Shown here piece by piece: positions 8,847-16,660 of a stretch of 64,000 nt of DNA (positions are counted from its first letter, which is position 1; every line of letters begins with the position of its first letter). The notes beneath the pieces are model-generated. The model ran no database searches. It was not told the origin of the DNA and was given only the letters and a program-made list of their open reading frames with translations. Position numbers and translations under genes: made by a program. Source of the stretch: Mycobacterium sp. URHB0044. GTDB taxonomy: Bacteria > Actinomycetota > Actinomycetes > Mycobacteriales > Mycobacteriaceae. The DNA lies in NCBI RefSeq assembly GCF_000620625.1, contig NZ_JIAW01000026.1:26634-90633 (forward strand), in the 5' to 3' direction.

Positions 8847-10151
8847 GTGAAGCACCACCTGGTGGTGAAGATGCGACGGGCTCTGCACGAGCCGCCGCGC
8901 ATCCCGGACTGGGTCAGCTTCATCACCGACAAGTCGGCGCCCATCACGTCGGTCGACCCCGACGTCGACGCGGTGCTGCACACCGCGGGTTTGGACTTCT
9001 GGGTGACTCACGAATACGCCACCGCCGCCGACGGTTGGGCGGCGGTGGAGATCGTGCACGGCCTGGAGCGAACCTACCGGCTGGTGATGCAGCACCACGA
9101 GGGCGCGCTGCCGGCAGACCTGATGCTGCGACTGGCTTCTCTGCCCAGCGTGGAGAGCGCCCATCAACTCGAGGTGGGCGGCGCCGAGGTTCCCGATCGG
9201 CGCACCGTTGCCGTGGCGGCGGCTCAAAGTCTCGGCGGACGGCGCGAAGTGCCCGGGTTGGACTTCGCCCAAGCGATGACCCGTGGGCGCACCGATGTTC
9301 GCGTCGCAGTTCTCGACACGGGCGTGAATCTGGCCCATCCGGAGTTGCGCGGAAAGGTCGTTGCCCAAGCCGACTTCGTCGACCTGCAAGGCTTGGACAC
9401 TTCCTCCTTCGTCGGTGACTTCCTCGGTGCCGACAACGACCCCGAGGACGAACTCGGCCACGGCACCCACGTCGCGGGCATCATCGCCGGCGAGGGTATC
9501 GACATGGACCCCGGCATCGTGCCGCAGTGCCGGCTGATGGCGGTGCGAGTGCTGGCCACCCTGCAAGTCGGTAAGACCAGGCAAGGCGCCGGGATCGTCG
9601 ACAACATCAACCCCGCAATCAAGTGGGCCGTCGACCGCGGCGCCGACGTGATCAACATGAGCCTGGGCATCCGCCATACCGGCGGTGGCCTGCCCCACGC
9701 AGACGTCATCCGCTACGCACTCGCGCGGGGGGTGACCGTGGTGGCCGCCAGCGGAAACGATGGAACCGACACCAAGTACTACCCCGGCGCGTTGCCCGGC
9801 GTCGTAGCGGTCGGCGCCACCGACGACGCAGGCGACGTCGCGCCGTTCACGTCCTACGGCGCCCGCATCACCGTCGTCGCGCCGGGAGTGAACATCCTCA
9901 GCAGCTTCGCGCACGGCCGGTATGCCGTGGCCTCCGGAACCTCACAGGCCTCGCCGTGTGTCGCCGGTGCGGTAGCACTGCTCAAGTCGCTGGCACGTGA
10001 TTACGGCACCCACCTTGGCGTCAACGACATCGCCCGCATCCTGCGCGAAACCTCCGACAAGCCCGACGACCGGCTGCATTCCGTGCACGCGGGCTACGGC
10101 GTCATCAATATGACCGATGCCGTGAAGTCGTTGCTCGACTCACTGAACTGA
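8847..10151 (+). CDS. Subtilisin-like (S8) serine protease
   Basis: An S8 peptidase of about 434 residues. Counting from GTG 8847 the triad is D157 (VAVLDTGVN), H205 (GHGTHVAGI) and S366 (SGTSQASP), with the oxyanion asparagine in AASGNDG. No signal peptide is visible, and the roughly 130 residues before the catalytic domain resemble a short prodomain/N-terminal extension rather than an export signal. The frame stays open to TTG 8811; I prefer GTG 8847 because the next residues (VKHHLVVKM) look like an ordered strand. It is the first enzyme of the run and may process the large proteins encoded downstream (inference). Confidence 0.88.
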   Translation: MKHHLVVKMRRALHEPPRIPDWVSFITDKSAPITSVDPDVDAVLHTAGLDFWVTHEYATAADGWAAVEIVHGLERTYRLVMQHHEGALPADLMLRLASLPSVESAHQLEVGGAEVPDRRTVAVAAAQSLGGRREVPGLDFAQAMTRGRTDVRVAVLDTGVNLAHPELRGKVVAQADFVDLQGLDTSSFVGDFLGADNDPEDELGHGTHVAGIIAGEGIDMDPGIVPQCRLMAVRVLATLQVGKTRQGAGIVDNINPAIKWAVDRGADVINMSLGIRHTGGGLPHADVIRYALARGVTVVAASGNDGTDTKYYPGALPGVVAVGATDDAGDVAPFTSYGARITVVAPGVNILSSFAHGRYAVASGTSQASPCVAGAVALLKSLARDYGTHLGVNDIARILRETSDKPDDRLHSVHAGYGVINMTDAVKSLLDSLN

Positions 10152-10192
10152 ACAACAACTGAACACAGCCAGCTGCCCGCAGGAGAGATCTC

Positions 10193-12277
10193 ATGGCCAA
10201 CACACCCAACGCGTTTAGTGCCGACGCGAAGCTGTTCAGCCCCAACGGCTTCAAGATGCGGCGAGCGAACGCCACGGTCACCGGATTCCGCCCGACGGTG
10301 GACGACCACATCGCAGCACGGCTGCAAGAACTCGATAACCTGCTCGGCCGCAAAGTCATCCCCAAAGCCGCCGGCTCGGCCAAGACCCTGGTGACCGCGA
10401 CTCTGACGCCGCACCGAGCCGTCGCGGCCGCGGCACCACAGCCAGCGCCAGCAGTGGTGGTGGGTGCACCGGCGGCCGCGCCGCCGAGAAACCAGAACTC
10501 CATCGGCGAATGGGCCCACGCCAGCCTCGCCGATCGATTCCACAGTGCCGCCGAAGATCCGAACGACAGGACACTCACCGACTACATCGACGGTGACGCC
10601 ACGCTGGCCAACCTCAGTTACGGCTTCGATGACGCGCTGGACGACAGCTGGAACGAGCTCGATTTCAACATCAAGTCGGTGCTCGGCTACCCGAACATCC
10701 GTCGCCTGCTTGTGGTTTCGGGCTTCCTCGGGCTCAACATCACCCAGCCGACCAGCCTGATGAACTTCGTGCTCACACATAAGGCTGGTGTGCAGTCGTT
10801 CGTCCGCTACGGCGTCATCAGCGCCGCCCGCGACTACATTGAAGAAACCCAGCTGCGGGTCAAGGACATTGACAACGACGGCAGCGACGTCGTGCTCGAC
10901 CTGATCGGCGCCGCGCTTAGCTTCTCATCGGAGACGTTCCCGCGCGCGGCTCTGGAAGTCGTCACCGACTACACCCACGATGCCAAGTACGAGCAACTCG
11001 TCGCGGCCGCGAAGATCGATTTCGACACCCTGCCGTCCTACGTCAAGCCGAGACTGATCGAATACATCAAGACCTCGCCGGTCACCATCACCAAAGACAA
11101 CGCCCCGTTCTGGATTCCCACCTACATCACCAAGGCCGCCGCCGGCGGCGCGGTTGTGAGCGGACCCAGCAGCGACGAACCGTTCGGCGTGGAGTTCTTC
11201 GTCGAGGACAGCGCATCACTGCAGGTGTCCACCGCTGCGGTCAAGTGTGCCTCCCAGTTGTATTACGTGATGGTGCTAGGCGACGAACTCGGCGTCTTCG
11301 ACGCCGTGCGCTACTTCACCCACCGATACCTCTTCCGTGACGGGTTCGCCGTCGAGGATCCGCAGCTGCGCCGCGACCTCGAGAACTACGTGTTCTCCGA
11401 GCAGTTCCCCAGCCACGACAACCTCACCGGCCAAGAGCGCATGGTGCGCAGCACTCGTCCAGGCGAGCGTCGCTCGTTCTACCGGCAGGTGTTCGACGAA
11501 GGCAGCGAACCCGTGCCTGGCGACGGCATCCCGAATGCGGACTTCGCACGGCTGTGGAAGATTCTCATGCTGGAATCGGCGCGCTACTTGGAAAAGGCCC
11601 AATCGAGCCCACATCCCGACAACTATGTGTCGCGCCAGAACGTGATGCAGGCCGTCGAGGATCTGCAATACAACCTGTCGACCGGCTGCGTGGGCATGGC
11701 CACTGTGATGACCCCACTGATGTACTCCGAACTCGACTTCGTGGTCAAGCGAATCCTGGGGCACGCCGAGGTCCGCAAGCACCTCGTGCCTTCGGGCGGA
11801 TCGTGGTGGAAGGTCGTGGAAAAGCTGCAGGCCGGACAGGGCCGTCGAGGCCGGGCATCGGTCGTGCACAACAAGGCCCGCATCGGCTACTCACTGATCC
11901 GCGCGATCGCCGAGTACACCCCGTCACGGTTCGAAGAAGACGAGCCGTTCGCGGAGTTCATCAGCAATGTTGACGCGTTCATCACGACGCAGTCGATCCT
12001 GCAGGAAGAAAGCGGCGGCGCCACTACCGAAGCAGACGGTGGCGAGGCTTCCGGTGATGTCGTCGATGGCCACGATGACGGCTACGGCGGCAGCAACGGT
12101 TACGGGAGCGGATCAACGCCCGGCATGCCCGACTTGTCGAAACTCCCAGGCATGCCTGCGATCCCGGGAGTGAGCGCACCGTGGCCGGGCGGCGGTGGCG
12201 CCGGAACCGGGGCGCCCGTGGCGACGTCGGCGCCGAACGGCAATGGGAGCGCGGCGGCTTCCGACTGGGACTTCTGA
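10193..12277 (+). CDS. Large protein of unknown function (694 aa)
   Basis: I do not recognise this protein. Residues about 1-75 look folded, then an Ala/Pro-rich linker (about 80-100) leads to a long mostly helical region (about 105-620). The C-terminal tail (about 620-690) is Gly/Ser/Pro-rich with repeated PGMP-type turns (TPGMPDLSKLPGMPAIPG). No signal peptide, transmembrane helix, P-loop or catalytic motif was found. The start has a purine-rich ribosome site (GCAGGAGAG). It lies 41 bp after the S8 protease gene and 33 bp before the next gene, with uniform codon use. It could be a scaffold or a structural component. Confidence 0.75.
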   Translation: MANTPNAFSADAKLFSPNGFKMRRANATVTGFRPTVDDHIAARLQELDNLLGRKVIPKAAGSAKTLVTATLTPHRAVAAAAPQPAPAVVVGAPAAAPPRNQNSIGEWAHASLADRFHSAAEDPNDRTLTDYIDGDATLANLSYGFDDALDDSWNELDFNIKSVLGYPNIRRLLVVSGFLGLNITQPTSLMNFVLTHKAGVQSFVRYGVISAARDYIEETQLRVKDIDNDGSDVVLDLIGAALSFSSETFPRAALEVVTDYTHDAKYEQLVAAAKIDFDTLPSYVKPRLIEYIKTSPVTITKDNAPFWIPTYITKAAAGGAVVSGPSSDEPFGVEFFVEDSASLQVSTAAVKCASQLYYVMVLGDELGVFDAVRYFTHRYLFRDGFAVEDPQLRRDLENYVFSEQFPSHDNLTGQERMVRSTRPGERRSFYRQVFDEGSEPVPGDGIPNADFARLWKILMLESARYLEKAQSSPHPDNYVSRQNVMQAVEDLQYNLSTGCVGMATVMTPLMYSELDFVVKRILGHAEVRKHLVPSGGSWWKVVEKLQAGQGRRGRASVVHNKARIGYSLIRAIAEYTPSRFEEDEPFAEFISNVDAFITTQSILQEESGGATTEADGGEASGDVVDGHDDGYGGSNGYGSGSTPGMPDLSKLPGMPAIPGVSAPWPGGGGAGTGAPVATSAPNGNGSAAASDWDF

Positions 12278-12310
12278 GGAACCGGGCGGGATCGAGGTAC
12301 GGAGACGCAG

Positions 12311-13318
12311 ATGACCGAAATCGTGAGCCCGGACGGCGAAATCCTCGCCCAGGCGCGGGCCAATGCCAAACGCACCCTTGGCGACAGCGGGATGTTCCAC
12401 AGTTTGTCGGTGCCCGATCAGCAGAGCGTCTACTTGCACACCGTGGCGCAGGAGGTCGATCGGCTCGGCGGGCTATCGGCGACGATGGCCACTGACTCCG
12501 GCAAGGAGATGGGATTCAAGGGGTACGACCCTGGATTCCAGGGATCGACCCAGGCGTTCAACGAGCTCGTGGACAGCGTCGACTTCCCGCAGTTCGTCGG
12601 CGACCTGCTCAAAGCGGTGTTCAACGCCAACCTCAAGGTCATGAAGGAGCAGACCGACGCCTACATCAAATTGATGAAGGAGTGCACCAAGTCCACCGCC
12701 GACTTCATCAAGAAGATCAACGACGACGACACCTTCGCCAAGCTCGCCGAAAGCAAAGGCGACCAGTACAACGTCGTCCTCGAAGACAGCCCGGACGGCG
12801 GTAAGAAGCTCGCACTGACCAACCCGCAGGGCGACAAGGTCGACACAGAGGATTCCGAAGTCAAGCGCGCCATTCTGGAGGCCAAGATCAACATGGCCAA
12901 GGAACACCGCGCCGCACTGCGCGAGGTACTGCTCATGGGGGTGACCCGGCTCGTCGTGGACAAAGGCACCATCGAAGCCGGTGTCGAGTTCATGATCACC
13001 GCCAATCGCAAGAGCACCGCGATGCACAGCGACACAAACATCAACACCGTCGCGCTGCAGATGGAGTACGACCCACCGCTGTTCGGATTGTTTGGGGGCC
13101 CCAGCGGATCAATGTCTATGACCAACACCAACATTCAGGTCAACACGTCGCAGAAGGAGGCGACCGACACCTTATCGGCCAAACTGACCGGCAAGGTCAA
13201 CATCCAGTTCAAGACCGACTATTTCAAGCTCGACAACTTCGCCACGATGTACGCCGACGGCGGTGTCAAGGCGCTACCGGCACCCGGCCCCGCCGGCCCG
13301 ACACCCCCGAGCCGTTGA
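12311..13318 (+). CDS. Conserved-looking helical/beta protein of unknown function (335 aa)
   Basis: Function not recognised. Residues about 85-155 form a helical, Lys/Asp-rich amphipathic region (VDFPQFVGDLLKAVFNANLK onward). Residues about 185-230 are helical (EAKINMAKEHRAALREVLLMG), and the C-terminal part appears beta-rich, ending in a strand-like pattern VNIQFKTDYFKLDNFA. The last 20 residues are Pro-rich. There is no signal peptide. The well-spaced hydrophobic pattern suggests a self-associating or partner-binding component of the same assembly as its neighbours. Confidence 0.75.
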   Translation: MTEIVSPDGEILAQARANAKRTLGDSGMFHSLSVPDQQSVYLHTVAQEVDRLGGLSATMATDSGKEMGFKGYDPGFQGSTQAFNELVDSVDFPQFVGDLLKAVFNANLKVMKEQTDAYIKLMKECTKSTADFIKKINDDDTFAKLAESKGDQYNVVLEDSPDGGKKLALTNPQGDKVDTEDSEVKRAILEAKINMAKEHRAALREVLLMGVTRLVVDKGTIEAGVEFMITANRKSTAMHSDTNINTVALQMEYDPPLFGLFGGPSGSMSMTNTNIQVNTSQKEATDTLSAKLTGKVNIQFKTDYFKLDNFATMYADGGVKALPAPGPAGPTPPSR

Positions 13319-13332
13319 GGCCATGACGTGCC

Positions 13333-15612
13333 ATGGCCCTGGCCATCCTGCGCCTCGACGACAGCGACACCTCCGGCCCCGACGGAGGGCATTCGCTAAT
13401 CGTCGACACCGGCACCAGTACCCACTACCGCATCCATCTGGGCAAGGAGGTCCGACGTGAGGACGGATTCGTGCTCCTCGACAGCCCGTACTGGTCATCG
13501 CCACTGCAGGTCAACCCCCAGGCCGGACGCCACATGGACACCCGCACGCGTTTCACCCTCGCCACGTCGGTGGTCACCGAGCCAGCGACCGTGGCGCAAC
13601 TGGAAACCATGCGGCACCCCGACGGCCGCGGCCCGGCCTGGTCGCGCCCGCTGCGCTTGCCCGGCTACCGGCCCACGCGGGAGCTCACGATGACGCTCTC
13701 GGCGTGGCCGGCCGCCACGCCCGCGCTGGTCCCTCCGAGAATGGTCCCGCTCCGCAGCGCCGAAGAGACCTTCAGCCGCCCGGCAAGCATCGCCGATCTG
13801 ATCGGATCGATCGTCGACCAGGCCGCACCGTTGGTAGCCGACCTGATGAACAAGGGCCCCACCGTCAGTCCCGCCGACACCTCGATCGCCAGCCTGTTCG
13901 GCAACCTGCTCCGATCCATTCTCAGCGCGATGGCCCACGACAAGCCCTCCAGCCCGACAGGCCCAGCCACCACCGCACCCCCGCCCACCATGAGCGCTGC
14001 GGCGGTCCCTGTCACCGCGGGCGCCATCCCGGTACCCGCCGCCGCGGCCCCACCGACCCCTGCCATGGCCGGGCCCGCATCGATCGAACTGCACACCGTC
14101 AACCGATTCGTCCCCTATGCGCAGCCGATGATCTTCGGCCTCGACGACGCCGTCATCGGCGCCCTGGCCGCGCCGATACTGTCCAGCCTCATCGGCCCCA
14201 TCGTGTCGTCGCTGCCACAGCTGCTCAACGCCGCCAACCAACAAAAGCTGGCCCGACAGGCCATGACCAACAAGCAGATCGCCGACCTGCTCTCTCAAGT
14301 AGACCGCACCACCTTGATGCAGCAGCTCTTGTTCGCCCAGAACATGCCGGTCAACCCGGGCGTCACCTCCCCGGACCTCTCCGCACTCGGCGCCCTGTTG
14401 GCGGCGGGGGCCAGCGCCCCCTCACCGGCCGGCACCCCCGCATTCGCCGGCCCTGCCAGTATTGACGCCCCGCCGGCCGCAGCCAGCGACACGCCCATCG
14501 CCAGCAAGGCGCTACTCGCGATGGTCACCGGACCGCCGGTCACCCGCCTGGGCGCCCCGCGCATCGTGTTCGCCCGCGAACAATCACCGACCTGGCGGTT
14601 CCGCCTCGATGCCGGCGCCACCGCACCAACAACACCGCTGCCGCGTGCGATCCTCCACATCTGCGTGCGCGAACCCGGCGGAGCGCAGGACTTGATGGCG
14701 CGCACCGAACGACTCACCGGACTCACACCCGGCTCAGAGATCAAGGTGGCGTTAACCGCCAACGAATTCGGCGCCCTGCCAGCCGACACCGATTTGGAAG
14801 TCCTGGCGTGCCTGCGTTGGCGGGGGCGAAAGGGAACGTATCAATCCACCTGCGCGCAAACCATTGTCGTGGCGTCCCGCGTGCAGGTGCGTGACCGCGG
14901 CGGCCTGGTCGGCAGTCCGGTCGAACTGACCGACATGAACCGCTTCCGCAGCTTCTGGAACAAGGTGTGGTATTCGCAGGGCAGCGCGGACGAAGCGAAT
15001 CCGCTGTGGGGGCTTGTCGCCGCGTTGCGCTACTCGGTGGTCATCACACCGGGTGGCCGTGGCAACGGGCTGATGGCGGCGCGGCTCAAAGAGCAGCCCG
15101 CCGAGGACGGGCTGCGCGCCACCACCCGCGGCCGGCTCAAGAGCGGCATCGAAATCGATGTCGCCGAGCTGAACAAGCTGCTACCTCTGTGGCCCGGCGA
15201 GGCGCCCCTTTCCGCCGACGACCTGGCCGCGTTCACCGCGCCGGGGTGGCGCGCTGCCCAGGGAGGTGACGCGGTGACCGACATTCGCATGGAGGGCAAG
15301 CGCGGCACCCGCGGAGCGCTGTGGGTGGTACCGGTGGTCAAGCTGCGCGCCTTCACCCTGGCCAGCGCGTCTGACGTCGACCCCTACGGCCAGGTCGTCG
15401 CAACCACGGACCGGCCGGTGCACTTTCCCGTCGTCGAAAGCGTGCGCGTCCTCGGGCTGGGCTCCCTGCGGGAACACGACGAACGAGGCGACGCCGCCGA
15501 CGTGGGCAGCGCCGACGCGCCCGCCCAATACCGGTTCGACGGCTACGACGTGATCGTCAACCAGCTCGTCGGACTCGATCCCGCCCAGCCACTGCCGAAA
15601 GCGCAAGGGTGA
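13333..15612 (+). CDS. Large multi-segment protein of unknown function (759 aa)
   Basis: Not assigned to a family. The N-terminal 130 residues look beta-rich (MALAILRLDDSDTSG onward). Two long amphipathic hydrophobic segments follow, near residues 155-175 (IADLIGSIVDQAAPLVADLM) and 270-300 (VIGALAAPILSSLIGPIVSS). They are separated by Ala/Pro/Thr-rich linkers in which AGPASI occurs twice. The second half (about 400-750) again appears beta-rich. The hydrophobic segments could insert in or associate with a membrane, but no signal sequence is present. It starts 14 bp after the previous gene and overlaps the next by 4 bp. Confidence 0.75.
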   Translation: MALAILRLDDSDTSGPDGGHSLIVDTGTSTHYRIHLGKEVRREDGFVLLDSPYWSSPLQVNPQAGRHMDTRTRFTLATSVVTEPATVAQLETMRHPDGRGPAWSRPLRLPGYRPTRELTMTLSAWPAATPALVPPRMVPLRSAEETFSRPASIADLIGSIVDQAAPLVADLMNKGPTVSPADTSIASLFGNLLRSILSAMAHDKPSSPTGPATTAPPPTMSAAAVPVTAGAIPVPAAAAPPTPAMAGPASIELHTVNRFVPYAQPMIFGLDDAVIGALAAPILSSLIGPIVSSLPQLLNAANQQKLARQAMTNKQIADLLSQVDRTTLMQQLLFAQNMPVNPGVTSPDLSALGALLAAGASAPSPAGTPAFAGPASIDAPPAAASDTPIASKALLAMVTGPPVTRLGAPRIVFAREQSPTWRFRLDAGATAPTTPLPRAILHICVREPGGAQDLMARTERLTGLTPGSEIKVALTANEFGALPADTDLEVLACLRWRGRKGTYQSTCAQTIVVASRVQVRDRGGLVGSPVELTDMNRFRSFWNKVWYSQGSADEANPLWGLVAALRYSVVITPGGRGNGLMAARLKEQPAEDGLRATTRGRLKSGIEIDVAELNKLLPLWPGEAPLSADDLAAFTAPGWRAAQGGDAVTDIRMEGKRGTRGALWVVPVVKLRAFTLASASDVDPYGQVVATTDRPVHFPVVESVRVLGLGSLREHDERGDAADVGSADAPAQYRFDGYDVIVNQLVGLDPAQPLPKAQG

Positions 15613-15878
15613 GCGCCATGGACGAAGCCTTCCTGCCGCTGCACGAGCTGGTGCCCGCACTGATCCCGAACCTGCCCGACATCGTCGACACCGATGCCGG
15701 CGTGCGCACCCGGCTAACCGGCTACGACGTCACCACCCCCGTCGAGCTGACCGTCATGGTGCGCGCCGACGGCTCCGTACAACTCGGTGGTGCGCCGCCG
15801 CTGTATCACTTGGCCACCAGCACACTGCCGGTTTTCCACGGGCTGCGCATCGTGGCCGAACGCGACGAGGCCAGCTGA
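15609..15878 (+). CDS. Small protein of unknown function (89 aa)
   Basis: GTG at 15609 overlaps the previous stop by 4 bp (GTGA), giving 89 residues; ATG at 15618 would give 86. The sequence is acidic and appears mostly beta (HELVPALIPNLPDIV, then TPVELTVMVRADGSVQL). Its stop overlaps the next ATG (TGATG), so it is translationally coupled on both sides. That argues it is real and made in fixed proportion to its neighbours. No function can be assigned. Confidence 0.7.
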   Translation: MSAMDEAFLPLHELVPALIPNLPDIVDTDAGVRTRLTGYDVTTPVELTVMVRADGSVQLGGAPPLYHLATSTLPVFHGLRIVAERDEAS

Positions 15879-16660
15879 TGGCCCGCACCGACACCGACCC
15901 CACTGCCGTCGATGACACCGCCGACGGCGAGAACGCCAACCAGGCCTGGCGGCTGGAAGACTTTGTCGACTCGTTGGTCGTCGAACTCGACAAGACCCGA
16001 GAAACGTTGGCCGTCAAGGCGATCAACAAGCCGCTGAGTTACTCGGTCAAAGAAGTCGCCCTCGACGTCAACGCCTTCCCTACCTACGAGGGCGGCACGG
16101 TTCGCTTCACTACCGCCCAGCCCGGACAGGACGGCGCATCCAAACTGACCATCCAGCTGGGGTCGATCACCGATCAGCAGGTGCGCGCAACTACCAAGAC
16201 CCGGCCGGGCGAGCCTGACGAAAACCTCGGCGAGCTCGACATCGACGACCAGACCCGGTCCAAGCTGCGCAAGATCGGAGTGAGCTCGGTGGACGACCTC
16301 AAAGACCTACAAGCCCGCAAGGTCGACCTCAAAGCGGCCACCGGCTCAGACATCGACTACAGCAGCCTGGCCCGAAAGATCAGCCAATCCCGGCGCGCTT
16401 CGGCGGCGCCGCACATCGACGCCGTCAGCATGTCGGCGTCGGAGGGCCAGCCGTGCCTGCTGGTGGAGGGCAGCAACCTGGGGGTAGACCCCACCTTCCC
16501 CCCGGTGGCAGTCGTCAACGACCAATTGGCGGACGTCCTTTCAAGCGGCCCCGGACATTTGACCATCCGCCTCGACGCGAACCATCCGCTGCGTGACGAC
16601 AACGAGATCGTCATGACATTCGACCCCTACGCCGTCGTCAAAGTGAACGTGAGGACGTGA
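15878..16660 (+). CDS. Three-segment protein: TRYPCO2-like, HhH-like and IPT/TIG-like regions
   Basis: 260 residues. Residues 25-100 have a short helix (FVDSLVVELDKT) followed by strands ending LTIQLGSIT. This layout reminds me of the trypsin-co-occurring domain 2, but that match is from memory and weak. Residues 124-171 look like a tandem helix-hairpin-helix (RSKLRKIGVSSVDDLKDL, then a GSDIDYSSLARKI helix). Residues 178-258 resemble an IPT/TIG immunoglobulin-like domain (IDAVSMSASEGQPCLLVEGSNLG). There is no signal peptide. It overlaps its upstream neighbour by 1 bp and its downstream neighbour by 4 bp. An adaptor or structural role is inferred. Confidence 0.6.
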   Translation: MARTDTDPTAVDDTADGENANQAWRLEDFVDSLVVELDKTRETLAVKAINKPLSYSVKEVALDVNAFPTYEGGTVRFTTAQPGQDGASKLTIQLGSITDQQVRATTKTRPGEPDENLGELDIDDQTRSKLRKIGVSSVDDLKDLQARKVDLKAATGSDIDYSSLARKISQSRRASAAPHIDAVSMSASEGQPCLLVEGSNLGVDPTFPPVAVVNDQLADVLSSGPGHLTIRLDANHPLRDDNEIVMTFDPYAVVKVNVRT

